Source of the DNA: Candidatus Izemoplasmatales bacterium
GTDB taxonomy: Bacteria > Bacillota_I > Bacilli_A > Izemoplasmatales > Hujiaoplasmataceae
DNA: 12,038 bases
Reading direction: 5' to 3'
Assembly: GCA_028707415.1 (NCBI GenBank)
Contig: JAQWBC010000017.1
Coordinates: 1-12,038 of the forward strand
Below are positions 1 through 7,814 of this stretch, piece after piece; position 1 is the stretch's first letter; every line of letters begins with the position of its first letter. The notes under the pieces are model-generated. The model had not been told where the DNA came from. It did not search any database and worked only from the letters and a program-made list of their open reading frames with translations. A program made the translations under genes and the position numbers.

Positions 1-887
1 TATTCGCGGATATATTGATATTCATATTCACCGCCATGCATGGTGATGACTCCTTTTAATACATCTTCAATCGCGACTTGAATTTTCTGTCTAGTAGTTT
101 CGTTGAAACAACGAACCGTTCCTTCCATTAACGCAAACTCGGGAATGACGTTATGAGTAGTCCCCGATGTAACTTTAGCGATGGTAATCACACCACTTTC
201 AGTCGGGTCAAGTTGCCTGGTAATAATCGACTGTAAGGCAACAACTACCTCGGCTTGCATTAAAATAGGGTCAATACCCAAGTGCGGAAAAGCCGCATGC
301 GCGCCTTTACCAATCAACTTAATTTTAATCGTGTCTGCCGATGCCATAGCTTCCCCGGCTTTAATCGCAATTGTTCCACTAGGGAAAGCCGGGCTGACAT
401 GAAAGGCAAAAAAGCTGTCTACATCGGTCAACAGTCCCGATTGGCACATACCATAGGCTCCACCTGGATTTGGACCTTCTTCCGCCTCTTGGAAAATCAA
501 TTTGACGGTTCCACTCCAGCCATGGCGATGATCAATTAAGTACTTAGCAGCCCCTAAAAGCATAGCCGTATGCGCATCATGTCCACAAGCATGCATCTTG
601 CCTTCAATTTGAGAATGATAGGGAAGATTAACATTTACTTCATTAATTGGCAATGCATCCATATCCGCTCGCAATCCGATTACAGGGCCAATGCCATTTC
701 GAATAATTCCTAAAAGAGAATTTTTTCCCACATGGGGAACATAATCAATTCCCATCATTTGTAATTCGTCAGCGACAAAATCATGGGTTTTACTAAGATC
801 GAATCCAACTTCAGGATACTGATGAAGATGGCGACGAACTTGAATTAGATACGATTCCCAAGACAATATTTCTTCGATTTTAATCAT
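1..887 (-). CDS. M20 family amidohydrolase (M20D, HipO/AbgB-like), C-terminus cut by window edge
   Basis: Metal-dependent amidohydrolase of the M20D type, the family of hippurate, IAA-amino acid and N-acetyl-diaminopimelate hydrolases; the substrate cannot be told from this sequence. The first 295 residues are open to the left edge without a stop. Visible motifs are HLHQYPEVGF (20-29), GLRADMDALP (71-80), the metal-site stretch HACGHDAH with C101 and H103, the catalytic/metal EAEEG with E136-E137, FHV with H163, GKGAHAAFPH (193-202) and HNVIPE (245-250). The last metal-ligand His lies beyond the window. The start is ATG with a GGTGA SD that overlaps the stop of the upstream radical SAM gene, five bases away, so translation is probably coupled. 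It is the last visible gene of the rimO operon. No signal peptide is seen, so it is likely cytosolic. The family call is firm; the specific activity is unknown. Confidence 0.9.
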   Translation of the reverse strand, partial: MIKIEEILSWESYLIQVRRHLHQYPEVGFDLSKTHDFVADELQMMGIDYVPHVGKNSLLGIIRNGIGPVIGLRADMDALPINEVNVNLPYHSQIEGKMHACGHDAHTAMLLGAAKYLIDHRHGWSGTVKLIFQEAEEGPNPGGAYGMCQSGLLTDVDSFFAFHVSPAFPSGTIAIKAGEAMASADTIKIKLIGKGAHAAFPHLGIDPILMQAEVVVALQSIITRQLDPTESGVITIAKVTSGTTHNVIPEFALMEGTVRCFNETTRQKIQVAIEDVLKGVITMHGGEYEYQYIRE

Positions 888-892
888 TTAAA

Positions 893-1714
893 TCACCGGC
901 TTTCAGGAAACACGATTCGTAAATCAAGATTAAATGTATTAGCATATTCGCGGATAAGGACTGCTAAATTACGGTAATATGAATTATCCCTTTTTTCAAA
1001 GATGTTCTGATATAGCGGTAATAACTCAGGATAAGATGTCGATATGAATTTGAAGACATTAGCTTTATTTTCTGCATGTTTAAGATTTAATGAATCAAAC
1101 ATAATATAATCACAATGATCTTTAACCATAGCGATAATTGCAAAGACATCGGTGATTTTCGGAAAAATCGGCGCAATAAAGACAAAGGTGGAAATTTTCG
1201 CTGCATGAATTGTTTTAAGTGCCGCAATCCGTTTTGAAGGTAATGCTGCGTTTGGTTCCATTATTTTCGCTGTCTCATCATCTAAAGCAATCGAAAACCC
1301 AATTTCTATTGATTGCATTTGCGTTAACAAATCCAAATCACGGAGAATAAGATCTGATTTCGTCAAAAACCTAACCTGCAAGCGACTTTCATAGATGTTT
1401 TCCAGTATTTTTCGCGTCCGTCTTTCCGTTTTTTCAATTGGTTGATACGCATCGGTAACACTGCTGAAAATAACTGATTTATCACCGTTTGATCTAAGAA
1501 TATCATAATTAGGATATTCTTTTATATCGACAAAAGTGCCCCAAGGTTCTTCTCGTTTTTGATAATCACTAACGAACTTAGCATAACAATAAATACATCC
1601 ATGCATACAGCCAACGTAGGGATTACAGGCGTAATCTGTACCCAGTCCGGTGGGAGTTAAAAAATGTTTTGCATTTACATACTTTACATTATCCACGGTT
1701 TGATTTGGCTCCAA
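893..1714 (-). CDS. SPL-family (COG1533) radical SAM protein
   Basis: Radical SAM enzyme of the spore-photoproduct-lyase-like COG1533 group. The family cleaves S-adenosylmethionine at a [4Fe-4S] cluster; no substrate is established for members like this one. The cluster motif is CMHGCIYC with C36, C40 and C43 (CX3CX2C), preceded by ACNPYVG, as in the 'NPYxGCxHGCIYCYA' subgroup. SSVTDAYQPIEK near residues 84-95 is another hallmark of the group. Length is 273 residues (from the TTG start), slightly short for the group. The start is uncertain: no in-frame ATG precedes the cluster motif, so initiation must be at TTG 1714 (26 bp inside the DUF368 gene, no clear SD) or GTG 1696 (GGAG 12 bases upstream). 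It ends in TGA, five bases before the M20 gene. There is no reason to call it a true spore photoproduct lyase, since it belongs to a different subgroup and no sporulation gene is nearby. Confidence 0.88.
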   Translation of the reverse strand: MEPNQTVDNVKYVNAKHFLTPTGLGTDYACNPYVGCMHGCIYCYAKFVSDYQKREEPWGTFVDIKEYPNYDILRSNGDKSVIFSSVTDAYQPIEKTERRTRKILENIYESRLQVRFLTKSDLILRDLDLLTQMQSIEIGFSIALDDETAKIMEPNAALPSKRIAALKTIHAAKISTFVFIAPIFPKITDVFAIIAMVKDHCDYIMFDSLNLKHAENKANVFKFISTSYPELLPLYQNIFEKRDNSYYRNLAVLIREYANTFNLDLRIVFPESR

Positions 1715-2612
1715 ATTTCACAATCATTACTGATCCAAACAAGCCCAAACATAGTCCTAAGATTCCAAAGATAACAGTTAAAACATTATTGGTGATGTAC
1801 TGCCAAAAGATATGATAAACAGGCGTTTGCGCTGCATAATCAGTTGCACTAGCTGGGTCTCGTATCCATAAAAATAAGGTGATTGCCGAAGCGATAATAA
1901 AGCCGATTATCGCCAAGTAGCTTTGCACAGGAAACTTTTTTAATACCGACTCGAGAAGTTTACTGATTAGAATAACACCAACCACAGCACCGATTCCAAA
2001 CGGTAATAAAACGCTTATGTTATACCCTAGCTGCGAAACATCCCATAACTTGCCTACAACATTGGAAACAATAGCGGTATAAAACCCCATAATCATCAAA
2101 AGTCCTGACCCCGAGACGCCTGGGATAATCATCGAGATTGCCCCAATTACTCCTAATCCGAATAGTACTAAAATTGTCGAAAAATCAAACGTGAAAAATC
2201 CAGTTTCGTCAGCACCTTGGATTATTTGGAACACCACCATTACCGTGACAATTAAAAAAGCAATGATAAAAGCGATTATTCCTGATGTCCCTACCGGTTG
2301 GCCTTTGATATTTTTATACAGGTTGGGAACTCCACCAATAGTCAACCCGATAAAAACCATAATTGTGATAAAGGAATTCGCCTGGAGCGCTAAAGCCATG
2401 AGGCTTGAGAACAATAAAATTCCTGCGACTAAACCAATTCCGACAGGAATCAAAAATCTCATACTTTTTTTAAAATCTGTAAAAATGTGCCCGATAGCAT
2501 GTAACAGGCGATCATATATTCCCACATACACAGCAAAAGTCCCGCCACTGCAACCGGGAATTGTAAACGATAATCCGACAATGAAACCTTTTAACAATAA
2601 ATTGAAAAACAT
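1689..2612 (-). CDS. popT: DUF368 membrane protein, polyprenyl-phosphate transporter (PopT family)
   Basis: Polytopic membrane protein of the DUF368 family, 307 residues, full length. Members were shown to recycle undecaprenyl-phosphate, the lipid carrier of cell-wall and surface-glycan precursors, across the cytoplasmic membrane (PopT), so this protein probably flips the carrier back to the inner face. Two family motifs in the two halves are visible: IPGCSGGTFAVYVGIY (18-33) and IPGVSGSGLLMIMGFY near 163-178. These related stretches fit an internal duplication. About eight hydrophobic segments span the protein, ending in a short basic tail. Cys21 replaces the small hydrophobic residue usual in the first motif. 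The ATG has a GAGG SD that overlaps the rimO stop, nine bases upstream. The 3' end overlaps the radical SAM gene. Family assignment is secure; transport activity is inferred from the family. Confidence 0.9.
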   Translation of the reverse strand: MFFNLLLKGFIVGLSFTIPGCSGGTFAVYVGIYDRLLHAIGHIFTDFKKSMRFLIPVGIGLVAGILLFSSLMALALQANSFITIMVFIGLTIGGVPNLYKNIKGQPVGTSGIIAFIIAFLIVTVMVVFQIIQGADETGFFTFDFSTILVLFGLGVIGAISMIIPGVSGSGLLMIMGFYTAIVSNVVGKLWDVSQLGYNISVLLPFGIGAVVGVILISKLLESVLKKFPVQSYLAIIGFIIASAITLFLWIRDPASATDYAAQTPVYHIFWQYITNNVLTVIFGILGLCLGLFGSVMIVKFGAKSNRG

Positions 2613-2621
2613 CGCTTTACC

Positions 2622-3929
2622 TCATTTTTCATCAATGGCATCGCCGATTAAGTCGTAAGCAAATGAAGCTGTGATTTTTACATCAATATCATCGCCGCTT
2701 AGTAATTTTTTTTGAGATTGAAATACAATATATCCGTCAACGTCATCAGGAGCGAAAGCATAGCTTCGTCCATAGTAGAATTTTGATTGTGGATCATAAT
2801 TTTCCACAATAGTATGATGAATAGTTCCTATTTGCGCTTTATTACGTTTTGAGGCAATTATTTTTTGCAATTTCATGATTTCTTCGAATCGTTTAATTTT
2901 AATGTTTTCATCAATTTGATTTGGTAAAGAATAGGCAATTGTGTCTTCTTCTTGCGAATAAGTAAACACTCCCATTCGATCAAAAGGATAATCACTGATA
3001 AAGGTTTTCAATTGATTGAAATCACTTTCTGTTTCTCCGGGAAAACCGACAATAAGTGTTGTTCGCAAAATTGCTTCGGGCATCATCTTCTTGATTTTGT
3101 TCAGCAGTTCAATCAATAGCAATTCATCACCACGACGATTCATTTGTCTTAGGAGTGTTGCTGATATATGTTGTATCGGTATATCAAAGTATTTAGCAAT
3201 TTTCGGATTTTTCTGAAATGTTTCCAGTAGTTGATCAGTAATTTCATCGGGATATAAATACAATACCCGAACCATTTGAATCCCTGGGATTTCACTGATT
3301 TGATTCAACAATTCTGGCAGCATCGATGAGCCATCCTTTGTTAAATCAGTTCCATAACGTGTCGTATCTTGGCTGATTACGTTGATTTCTTTAGCCCCGT
3401 TACTAGCTAATATTATGCATTCACGAATGATGTCTGGTAATTGGCGACTCCGAAACGATCCACGAATCAAAGGGATAGCACAGTAAGCACACCGATTGTT
3501 ACAACCATCACTGATTTTGACATATGGCGAGACAGGCGATGTAGCAAGCATCCGATTGTCAAAATCGAGTTCACCGCATTTAATATTACAATCGGTAAAG
3601 AGATTATTGAGTATCGCTCCAAAATGCGGATATTCGCTCAAAGTGATAATTTGATCAATAAATGGCATTTCTTGTTTTAATTTTTCGGCATAACGTTGAG
3701 CATAGCAACCACAAACCACTAACTTTTTATGAAAAGCATGCATTTCTATAATGGTTTCTCGCGTTTCTTGTTTTGCCGATTCAATAAACCCACATGTATT
3801 GATAATGATAACATCAGCAAGTTTGGGGTCGGCAACAATCTTTACATTTGCATTTCGTAAAATTCCCAGAATCATCTCGGAATCAACAAGATTTTTGGCG
3901 CATCCAAGCGAAATGAGTCCTGCCTTCAT
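2622..3929 (-). CDS. rimO: Ribosomal protein S12 methylthiotransferase RimO
   Basis: RimO adds a methylthio group to the conserved Asp of ribosomal protein S12 using two [4Fe-4S] clusters and S-adenosylmethionine. The 435-residue protein matches the usual length of about 440. Domain order is the N-terminal UPF0004 domain with its cluster ligands C10 (SLGCAKNLVDSE, a RimO hallmark), C46 (NTCGFIESAKQE) and C75 (CGCYAQRY); the radical SAM core with C143, C147 and C150 in DGCNNRCAYC followed by IPLIRG; and a C-terminal TRAM-like domain from about residue 370. The SLGCAKN and NTCGFI stretches favour RimO over MiaB. The reading frame extends 18 codons upstream of the chosen start, but ATG 3929 has a GAGG SD seven bases away and matches the family N-terminus. 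It is the first gene of the four-gene minus-strand operon, with a promoter at 4010-4037. Confidence 0.95.
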   Translation of the reverse strand: MKAGLISLGCAKNLVDSEMILGILRNANVKIVADPKLADVIIINTCGFIESAKQETRETIIEMHAFHKKLVVCGCYAQRYAEKLKQEMPFIDQIITLSEYPHFGAILNNLFTDCNIKCGELDFDNRMLATSPVSPYVKISDGCNNRCAYCAIPLIRGSFRSRQLPDIIRECIILASNGAKEINVISQDTTRYGTDLTKDGSSMLPELLNQISEIPGIQMVRVLYLYPDEITDQLLETFQKNPKIAKYFDIPIQHISATLLRQMNRRGDELLLIELLNKIKKMMPEAILRTTLIVGFPGETESDFNQLKTFISDYPFDRMGVFTYSQEEDTIAYSLPNQIDENIKIKRFEEIMKLQKIIASKRNKAQIGTIHHTIVENYDPQSKFYYGRSYAFAPDDVDGYIVFQSQKKLLSGDDIDVKITASFAYDLIGDAIDEK

Positions 3930-4009
3930 AATAATACCTCGATATCCTAAAACTGATAAGATCATTAAAATGCTGATTAGCACTAAACCCCGAATCTATC
4001 TTTATTTTT

Positions 4010-4037
4010 ATTATACCTTTTTATCAAAAAAAACCAA
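4010..4037 (-). promoter_or_regulatory. Promoter of the rimO operon
   Basis: On the minus strand a perfect -10 box TATAAT (4010-4015) is preceded, 16 bases upstream, by a weak -35 box TTGGTT (4032-4037). Predicted transcription would begin near 4003 and leave an approximately 74-base leader before the rimO ATG. The leader (3930-4003) holds no strong hairpin or recognisable riboswitch. The -35 box falls inside the U-tract of the preceding terminator. Predicted from sequence only. Confidence 0.6.
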
Positions 4038-4061
4038 AGAAAAAGAGGAATTTCTTCCTCT
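4030..4061 (-). terminator. Rho-independent terminator of the marR-ABC operon
   Basis: Minus-strand hairpin AGAGGAA-GAAA-TTCCTCT: a perfect 7-bp stem (4044-4050 with 4055-4061) with a four-base GAAA loop, followed by a U-rich run (4030-4043). The stem starts within the TAG stop codon of the second ABC gene, so there is no trailer. The rimO promoter begins inside the U-tract. Confidence 0.85.
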
Positions 4062-5970
4062 AAATCATGGCATTGACAAATTGGCTGTTATATAGCTCCG
4101 CATATGCCCCATTCTTTTCTAGCAATTCTTTATGTGTACCTTGTTCTACAATCGTTCCGTTGTTCATGACTAAGATTACACTAGCCTTTTTAATTGTCGA
4201 CAAACGATGAGCGATAACAAAACTGGTTCGATCTTCCATCATGAAATTCATCGCATTTTGAATATAGGCTTCGGTGCGGGTGTCAACTGATGAAGTAGCT
4301 TCATCAAGAATGAGAATTTTTGGGTTAAAAAGAATAGCACGGGCAATCGTCAACAACTGTTTTTGCCCCTGACTGATATTAGCGGCATCTTCTTTCAAAA
4401 CGGTGTTGTAGCCTTCGGGCATCGTCTCAATGAAATGGTCGACATGCGCTTGGCGACAAACCTCCTTGACTTCTTCAATCGTCGCGTCATCTTTACCATA
4501 AGCGATATTATCCCGAATCGTTCCCGAGAAAAGCCACGTATCCTGTAAAACCATCCCAAATATAGAACGCAAAGTCTTCCGGGGCACGTCAGTTGACTTG
4601 ATGCCATCGATGATGATTTCCCCAGCATCAGTCTCATAAAAACGCATAAGTAAGTTAACTAATGTTGTCTTTCCGGCGCCCGTCGGGCCGACGATTGCTA
4701 TCTGTTTTCCGGCTTCGACCTTTAAATTGAGGTTTTTGATTAAATCTTGATCTTTTCGATAAGAGAAGTCGACATTTTTTAATTCAACATTACCCTTAAA
4801 ATGTTCATAATCGAATTGATCAACGTTTTGTTCTTCGATTTCTTCTTCGACGTCCAATAGTTTAAAGACCCGTTCCGAGGCTGCGAGCGTTGATTGCAGT
4901 GTATTGGCCATATTGGCAATTGTCAAGATCGGATTGACAAACCGCTTCTGTAAAGTGATAAAAGTCGAAATGTCGCCGATAAGGAGTGGATTTGTGGCTC
5001 CGGCTAAAATTCCTCCAACGATAACGACAAGAACATATCCAAGATTGCTAATGAGATCCATCATCGGTCGAATTAAACCACTTATGAATTGTGCGCCTTG
5101 AGATACTTCCGTAAGATTTTCATTGATTACTTGAAATTCCTCATATGATGTCTGTTCTTTGCTAAACAACTTAACAACCTTGTGCGAAGAAAACATTTCT
5201 TCGATAAACCCATTTAAATTTGCTAGTTCTGCTTGTTGTTTGACAAACTTTGGCTGTGAACGTTTGGTAATCATGGTCGTAGCTAAAATATATAATGGTA
5301 ATGTTATTAAAGCAATAATTGTTAATTCCCAAGAGATATAGAACATCATTCCCAAAGAACCAATCAGCATCAGTAATCCCGAAAGGATTGAGACGATGCT
5401 TTGTTGCAAGGAATCAGTGATCGTTTCGACATCGTTAGAAAATGTCGATAACGTATTTCCGGTTTTAGTCTCATCAAAAAATTTAATTGGACACTTCTCG
5501 AGTTTATTGCGTAAATCATTACGCATATTCTTACCAACAGTGGCCGATAATTTATTGCCAATCAATTGTGATACCAAATCAAAAATAAAACGAACAATAT
5601 ATGCAAGAATAAGCAGTAAAAAAACCTGAGGAATGAGATCTAAAGCTGAACTTGGCTCACTACCGGTCATGACCTTTTGCATCGTATTAAGAATATATTG
5701 CGATAGTAATGGTGTAAATACAATAATTATAGTTGCTAAAATCGAGAAAATAGTCATGATAATCATTGACGCCATATAAGGTTTAAGATAATTTAATAAA
5801 CGTTTTGTTGTCTGGCGAAAATTTTTCGGTTTTTCACCCGGAACACCAAACATCATTGGGCCATGTTGCTGTTGTTGGTGAGGTCGGTTACCTTCACGTG
5901 AATAATTTTTACCATGGGGCTTGATTATTTCCGGATTAATCAGCGGTATTTTCTTCATTTTCGGTTTCAT
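4060..5970 (-). CDS. ABC exporter half-transporter, catalytic-Glu subunit of a heterodimer (BmrD/LmrD-like)
   Basis: Type IV ABC exporter subunit, 636 residues: a six-helix transmembrane domain (about 60-345) followed by an ATPase domain (about 395-636). The ATPase has Walker A GPTGAGKTT (428-436), Q-loop Q476, Walker B ILILDE with D556 and catalytic E557, and H-loop H588. Its signature is degenerate, ISQGQ (532-536) instead of LSGGQ. The partner encoded just upstream has the opposite defects, so the two should form one heterodimer. This subunit supplies the Walker A, Walker B, Glu and His of the active site; the partner supplies the signature. The first 50 residues form a hydrophilic tail with a His/Gln cluster (31-36) and a GEKPKNF stretch, as is common in this subfamily. 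ATG 5970 has a GGAGG SD and overlaps the upstream stop by four bases (ATGA). Likely role is export of drugs or other amphiphiles; the substrate is unknown. Confidence 0.93.
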   Translation of the reverse strand: MKPKMKKIPLINPEIIKPHGKNYSREGNRPHQQQQHGPMMFGVPGEKPKNFRQTTKRLLNYLKPYMASMIIMTIFSILATIIIVFTPLLSQYILNTMQKVMTGSEPSSALDLIPQVFLLLILAYIVRFIFDLVSQLIGNKLSATVGKNMRNDLRNKLEKCPIKFFDETKTGNTLSTFSNDVETITDSLQQSIVSILSGLLMLIGSLGMMFYISWELTIIALITLPLYILATTMITKRSQPKFVKQQAELANLNGFIEEMFSSHKVVKLFSKEQTSYEEFQVINENLTEVSQGAQFISGLIRPMMDLISNLGYVLVVIVGGILAGATNPLLIGDISTFITLQKRFVNPILTIANMANTLQSTLAASERVFKLLDVEEEIEEQNVDQFDYEHFKGNVELKNVDFSYRKDQDLIKNLNLKVEAGKQIAIVGPTGAGKTTLVNLLMRFYETDAGEIIIDGIKSTDVPRKTLRSIFGMVLQDTWLFSGTIRDNIAYGKDDATIEEVKEVCRQAHVDHFIETMPEGYNTVLKEDAANISQGQKQLLTIARAILFNPKILILDEATSSVDTRTEAYIQNAMNFMMEDRTSFVIAHRLSTIKKASVILVMNNGTIVEQGTHKELLEKNGAYAELYNSQFVNAMI

Positions 5971-7814
5971 CCTAGTTCCTCCAAGGAAAGTTGTGATAAA
6001 GCAATTTCGCGATAGACTTCACAACTATCCATCAATTCACGATGCTTGCCTTTACCAACAATTCGTCCTTCTTGCAAAACAATGATTTGATCAGCTTCGA
6101 TAATCGTACCGATTCGTTGAGCAACGATAATTACCGTTGCTTTTGTGGTTTCTTTTTTGAGTGCTTTTCGTAAATTGGCATCGGTTTTAAAGTCCAATGC
6201 GGAAAAGCTATCATCAAAAATATATATTTTTGGTTTACGAACAATCGCTCTCGCAATCGAGATTCGTTGTTTTTGTCCGCCCGAGTAATTGACGCCGCCT
6301 TGATCGACAATCGAAGCATATTTTTCGTTTTTTTCCATAATGAATTCTGTTGCTTGTGCAACTTCAGCGGCATTTTCTATTTCTTCATCGGTGGCGTCTT
6401 CTTTACCATAAGCGATGTTTTCCGCGATTGTACCGGTGAACAATGATGCCGTTTGGGGAACAAATCCGATCAATGATCGCAGCTTTTTTAATTTAATGTT
6501 GCGGACATCGACATCATCAATGGTAATCGAACCAGAAGTGACATCAAATAATCTTGGTAATAAATTGATAATTGTCGATTTCCCAGAACCGGTAGAGCCA
6601 ATAATAGCAATGGTCTCGCCAACTTTTGCCTCAAAAGAAATATGATCTAAAACGTTTTTTTCCGCATCTGCATATTTAAAATCAACCGCATTGAACCGAA
6701 TATTACCCAAAAATTCAGTATCATCGTATTCGGAATTATCAGTATCATGAATTGTAATCTCCGTATCGAGAATTTCGCTAATCCGTTTCCCAGCCACTTC
6801 GGCACGTGGGAAATTAATAAATGTGATTGTAAGCATAATCAGACTGAACATAATCTGCGTGACATACTCAATGACTGCCGTAACACTAGCCAAACCGACG
6901 TAATCGGTAATGGTGCCTTTGCCAATGGCTAAGTATGCAAAATATATAACCGCCATCACAACCGTGTTAAATAATAAGTTTACTACGGGATTCAAAAAAG
7001 CCATAATGTTTCCTGCCTTGACACTTGTAAGCGTCAAATCATTGTTGGCTTCGCGAAAGCGATTGACTTCTTTTTCTCCCTGGCCAAAAGCCCGAATAAC
7101 CCGAACTCCATTCAAAGCTTCTCGGCCAACAAGAGTTAATCGATCAATCTTTTTCTGTAGGGATTTGAATAAAGGGAAAACTAACAAAAACACGGCAATA
7201 ATCAAAATGGCCAAAGCGGGAATTCCAGCAAGTAAAACCGCTGTCAGCTCCGCATTTTTCATTAAACTCATGATTAATCCACCTATGAAAATAATCGGGA
7301 TTGTTAAGACCATCCGAAAACTCATTATCGTATGCATTTGAACTTGACGAACATCGTTAGTCGAACGGGTAATGAGTGTCGAGGTTCCGAATTTTTCCGC
7401 TTCGGCAAGTGAGAATTCGCTAACTTTTTGATAGATTGCTTTGCGGATATCACGGCCAAACCCGACTGATACTTTACTTGAATAATAAGCAATCCCAACT
7501 GTAGCGATTGATGACAAGAGGGTTACTCCCAACATAATCAGACCATAATTAATAATGATGTCAAAATCGCTTTTTTGCGTGATTTGACAAGTATCAGGCA
7601 TTGTTGTAAGGTCACATGTGTCCCCATCTGTTAACAGTTCCCAAGTGTTTGTATCCGTATCTAATACTCGATATTCGGCATAAAGTCCTTCACCGATAAT
7701 TTTACTCATGTAATTAGGTAATAGCAGTTGCCCAATTGAAGTAAAACCAACAAGAACAACCATCATTAAGACTCCAAACCAATAAGGCTTTAAAAATTTA
7801 TAAATTTTCTTCAT
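5967..7814 (-). CDS. ABC exporter half-transporter, degenerate-site subunit of a heterodimer (BmrC/LmrC-like)
   Basis: Type IV ABC exporter subunit, 615 residues, with a transmembrane domain (about 10-335) and an ATPase domain (about 370-615). Walker A is GSTGSGKST (406-414), Q-loop Q454, and the signature YSGGQKQR (510-517) is good. The Walker B stretch YIFDD has D535 where the catalytic Glu belongs, and the H-loop His is Q566. It should therefore not hydrolyse ATP efficiently at its own Walker site and should donate the functional signature to its partner. The loop between the first two helices (about 34-87) is long, acidic and carries C67 and C76, which could form a disulfide outside the cell. 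ATG 7814 is chosen because GGAGG lies nine bases upstream; an in-frame ATG at 7832 lacks an SD. The start lies 17 bp inside the marR gene, and the end overlaps the second ABC gene by four bases. Confidence 0.93.
   Translation of the reverse strand: MKKIYKFLKPYWFGVLMMVVLVGFTSIGQLLLPNYMSKIIGEGLYAEYRVLDTDTNTWELLTDGDTCDLTTMPDTCQITQKSDFDIIINYGLIMLGVTLLSSIATVGIAYYSSKVSVGFGRDIRKAIYQKVSEFSLAEAEKFGTSTLITRSTNDVRQVQMHTIMSFRMVLTIPIIFIGGLIMSLMKNAELTAVLLAGIPALAILIIAVFLLVFPLFKSLQKKIDRLTLVGREALNGVRVIRAFGQGEKEVNRFREANNDLTLTSVKAGNIMAFLNPVVNLLFNTVVMAVIYFAYLAIGKGTITDYVGLASVTAVIEYVTQIMFSLIMLTITFINFPRAEVAGKRISEILDTEITIHDTDNSEYDDTEFLGNIRFNAVDFKYADAEKNVLDHISFEAKVGETIAIIGSTGSGKSTIINLLPRLFDVTSGSITIDDVDVRNIKLKKLRSLIGFVPQTASLFTGTIAENIAYGKEDATDEEIENAAEVAQATEFIMEKNEKYASIVDQGGVNYSGGQKQRISIARAIVRKPKIYIFDDSFSALDFKTDANLRKALKKETTKATVIIVAQRIGTIIEADQIIVLQEGRIVGKGKHRELMDSCEVYREIALSQLSLEELG

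Noticed and set aside
181..539. Two overlapping plus-strand frames near the left end.
   Set aside because: They are antisense to the M20 amidohydrolase, whose motifs are continuous through this stretch.
2191..2658. Plus-strand open frame of 155 codons opposite the DUF368 gene.
   Set aside because: It lies antisense to a clear DUF368 gene, has no family-like motif and no SD; it is a shadow of the real gene.
3930..3983. An 18-codon upstream extension of rimO, or a leader peptide.
   Set aside because: The family N-terminus MKAGLISLGCAKN begins at 3929 with a good SD; the extension is unlike RimO and has no SD of its own. It is in the same frame without a stop, so it cannot be a separate leader peptide.
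6910..7341. Plus-strand open frame of 143 codons opposite the first ABC subunit.
   Set aside because: Composition mirrors the transmembrane domain on the other strand, with no SD and no recognisable domain.
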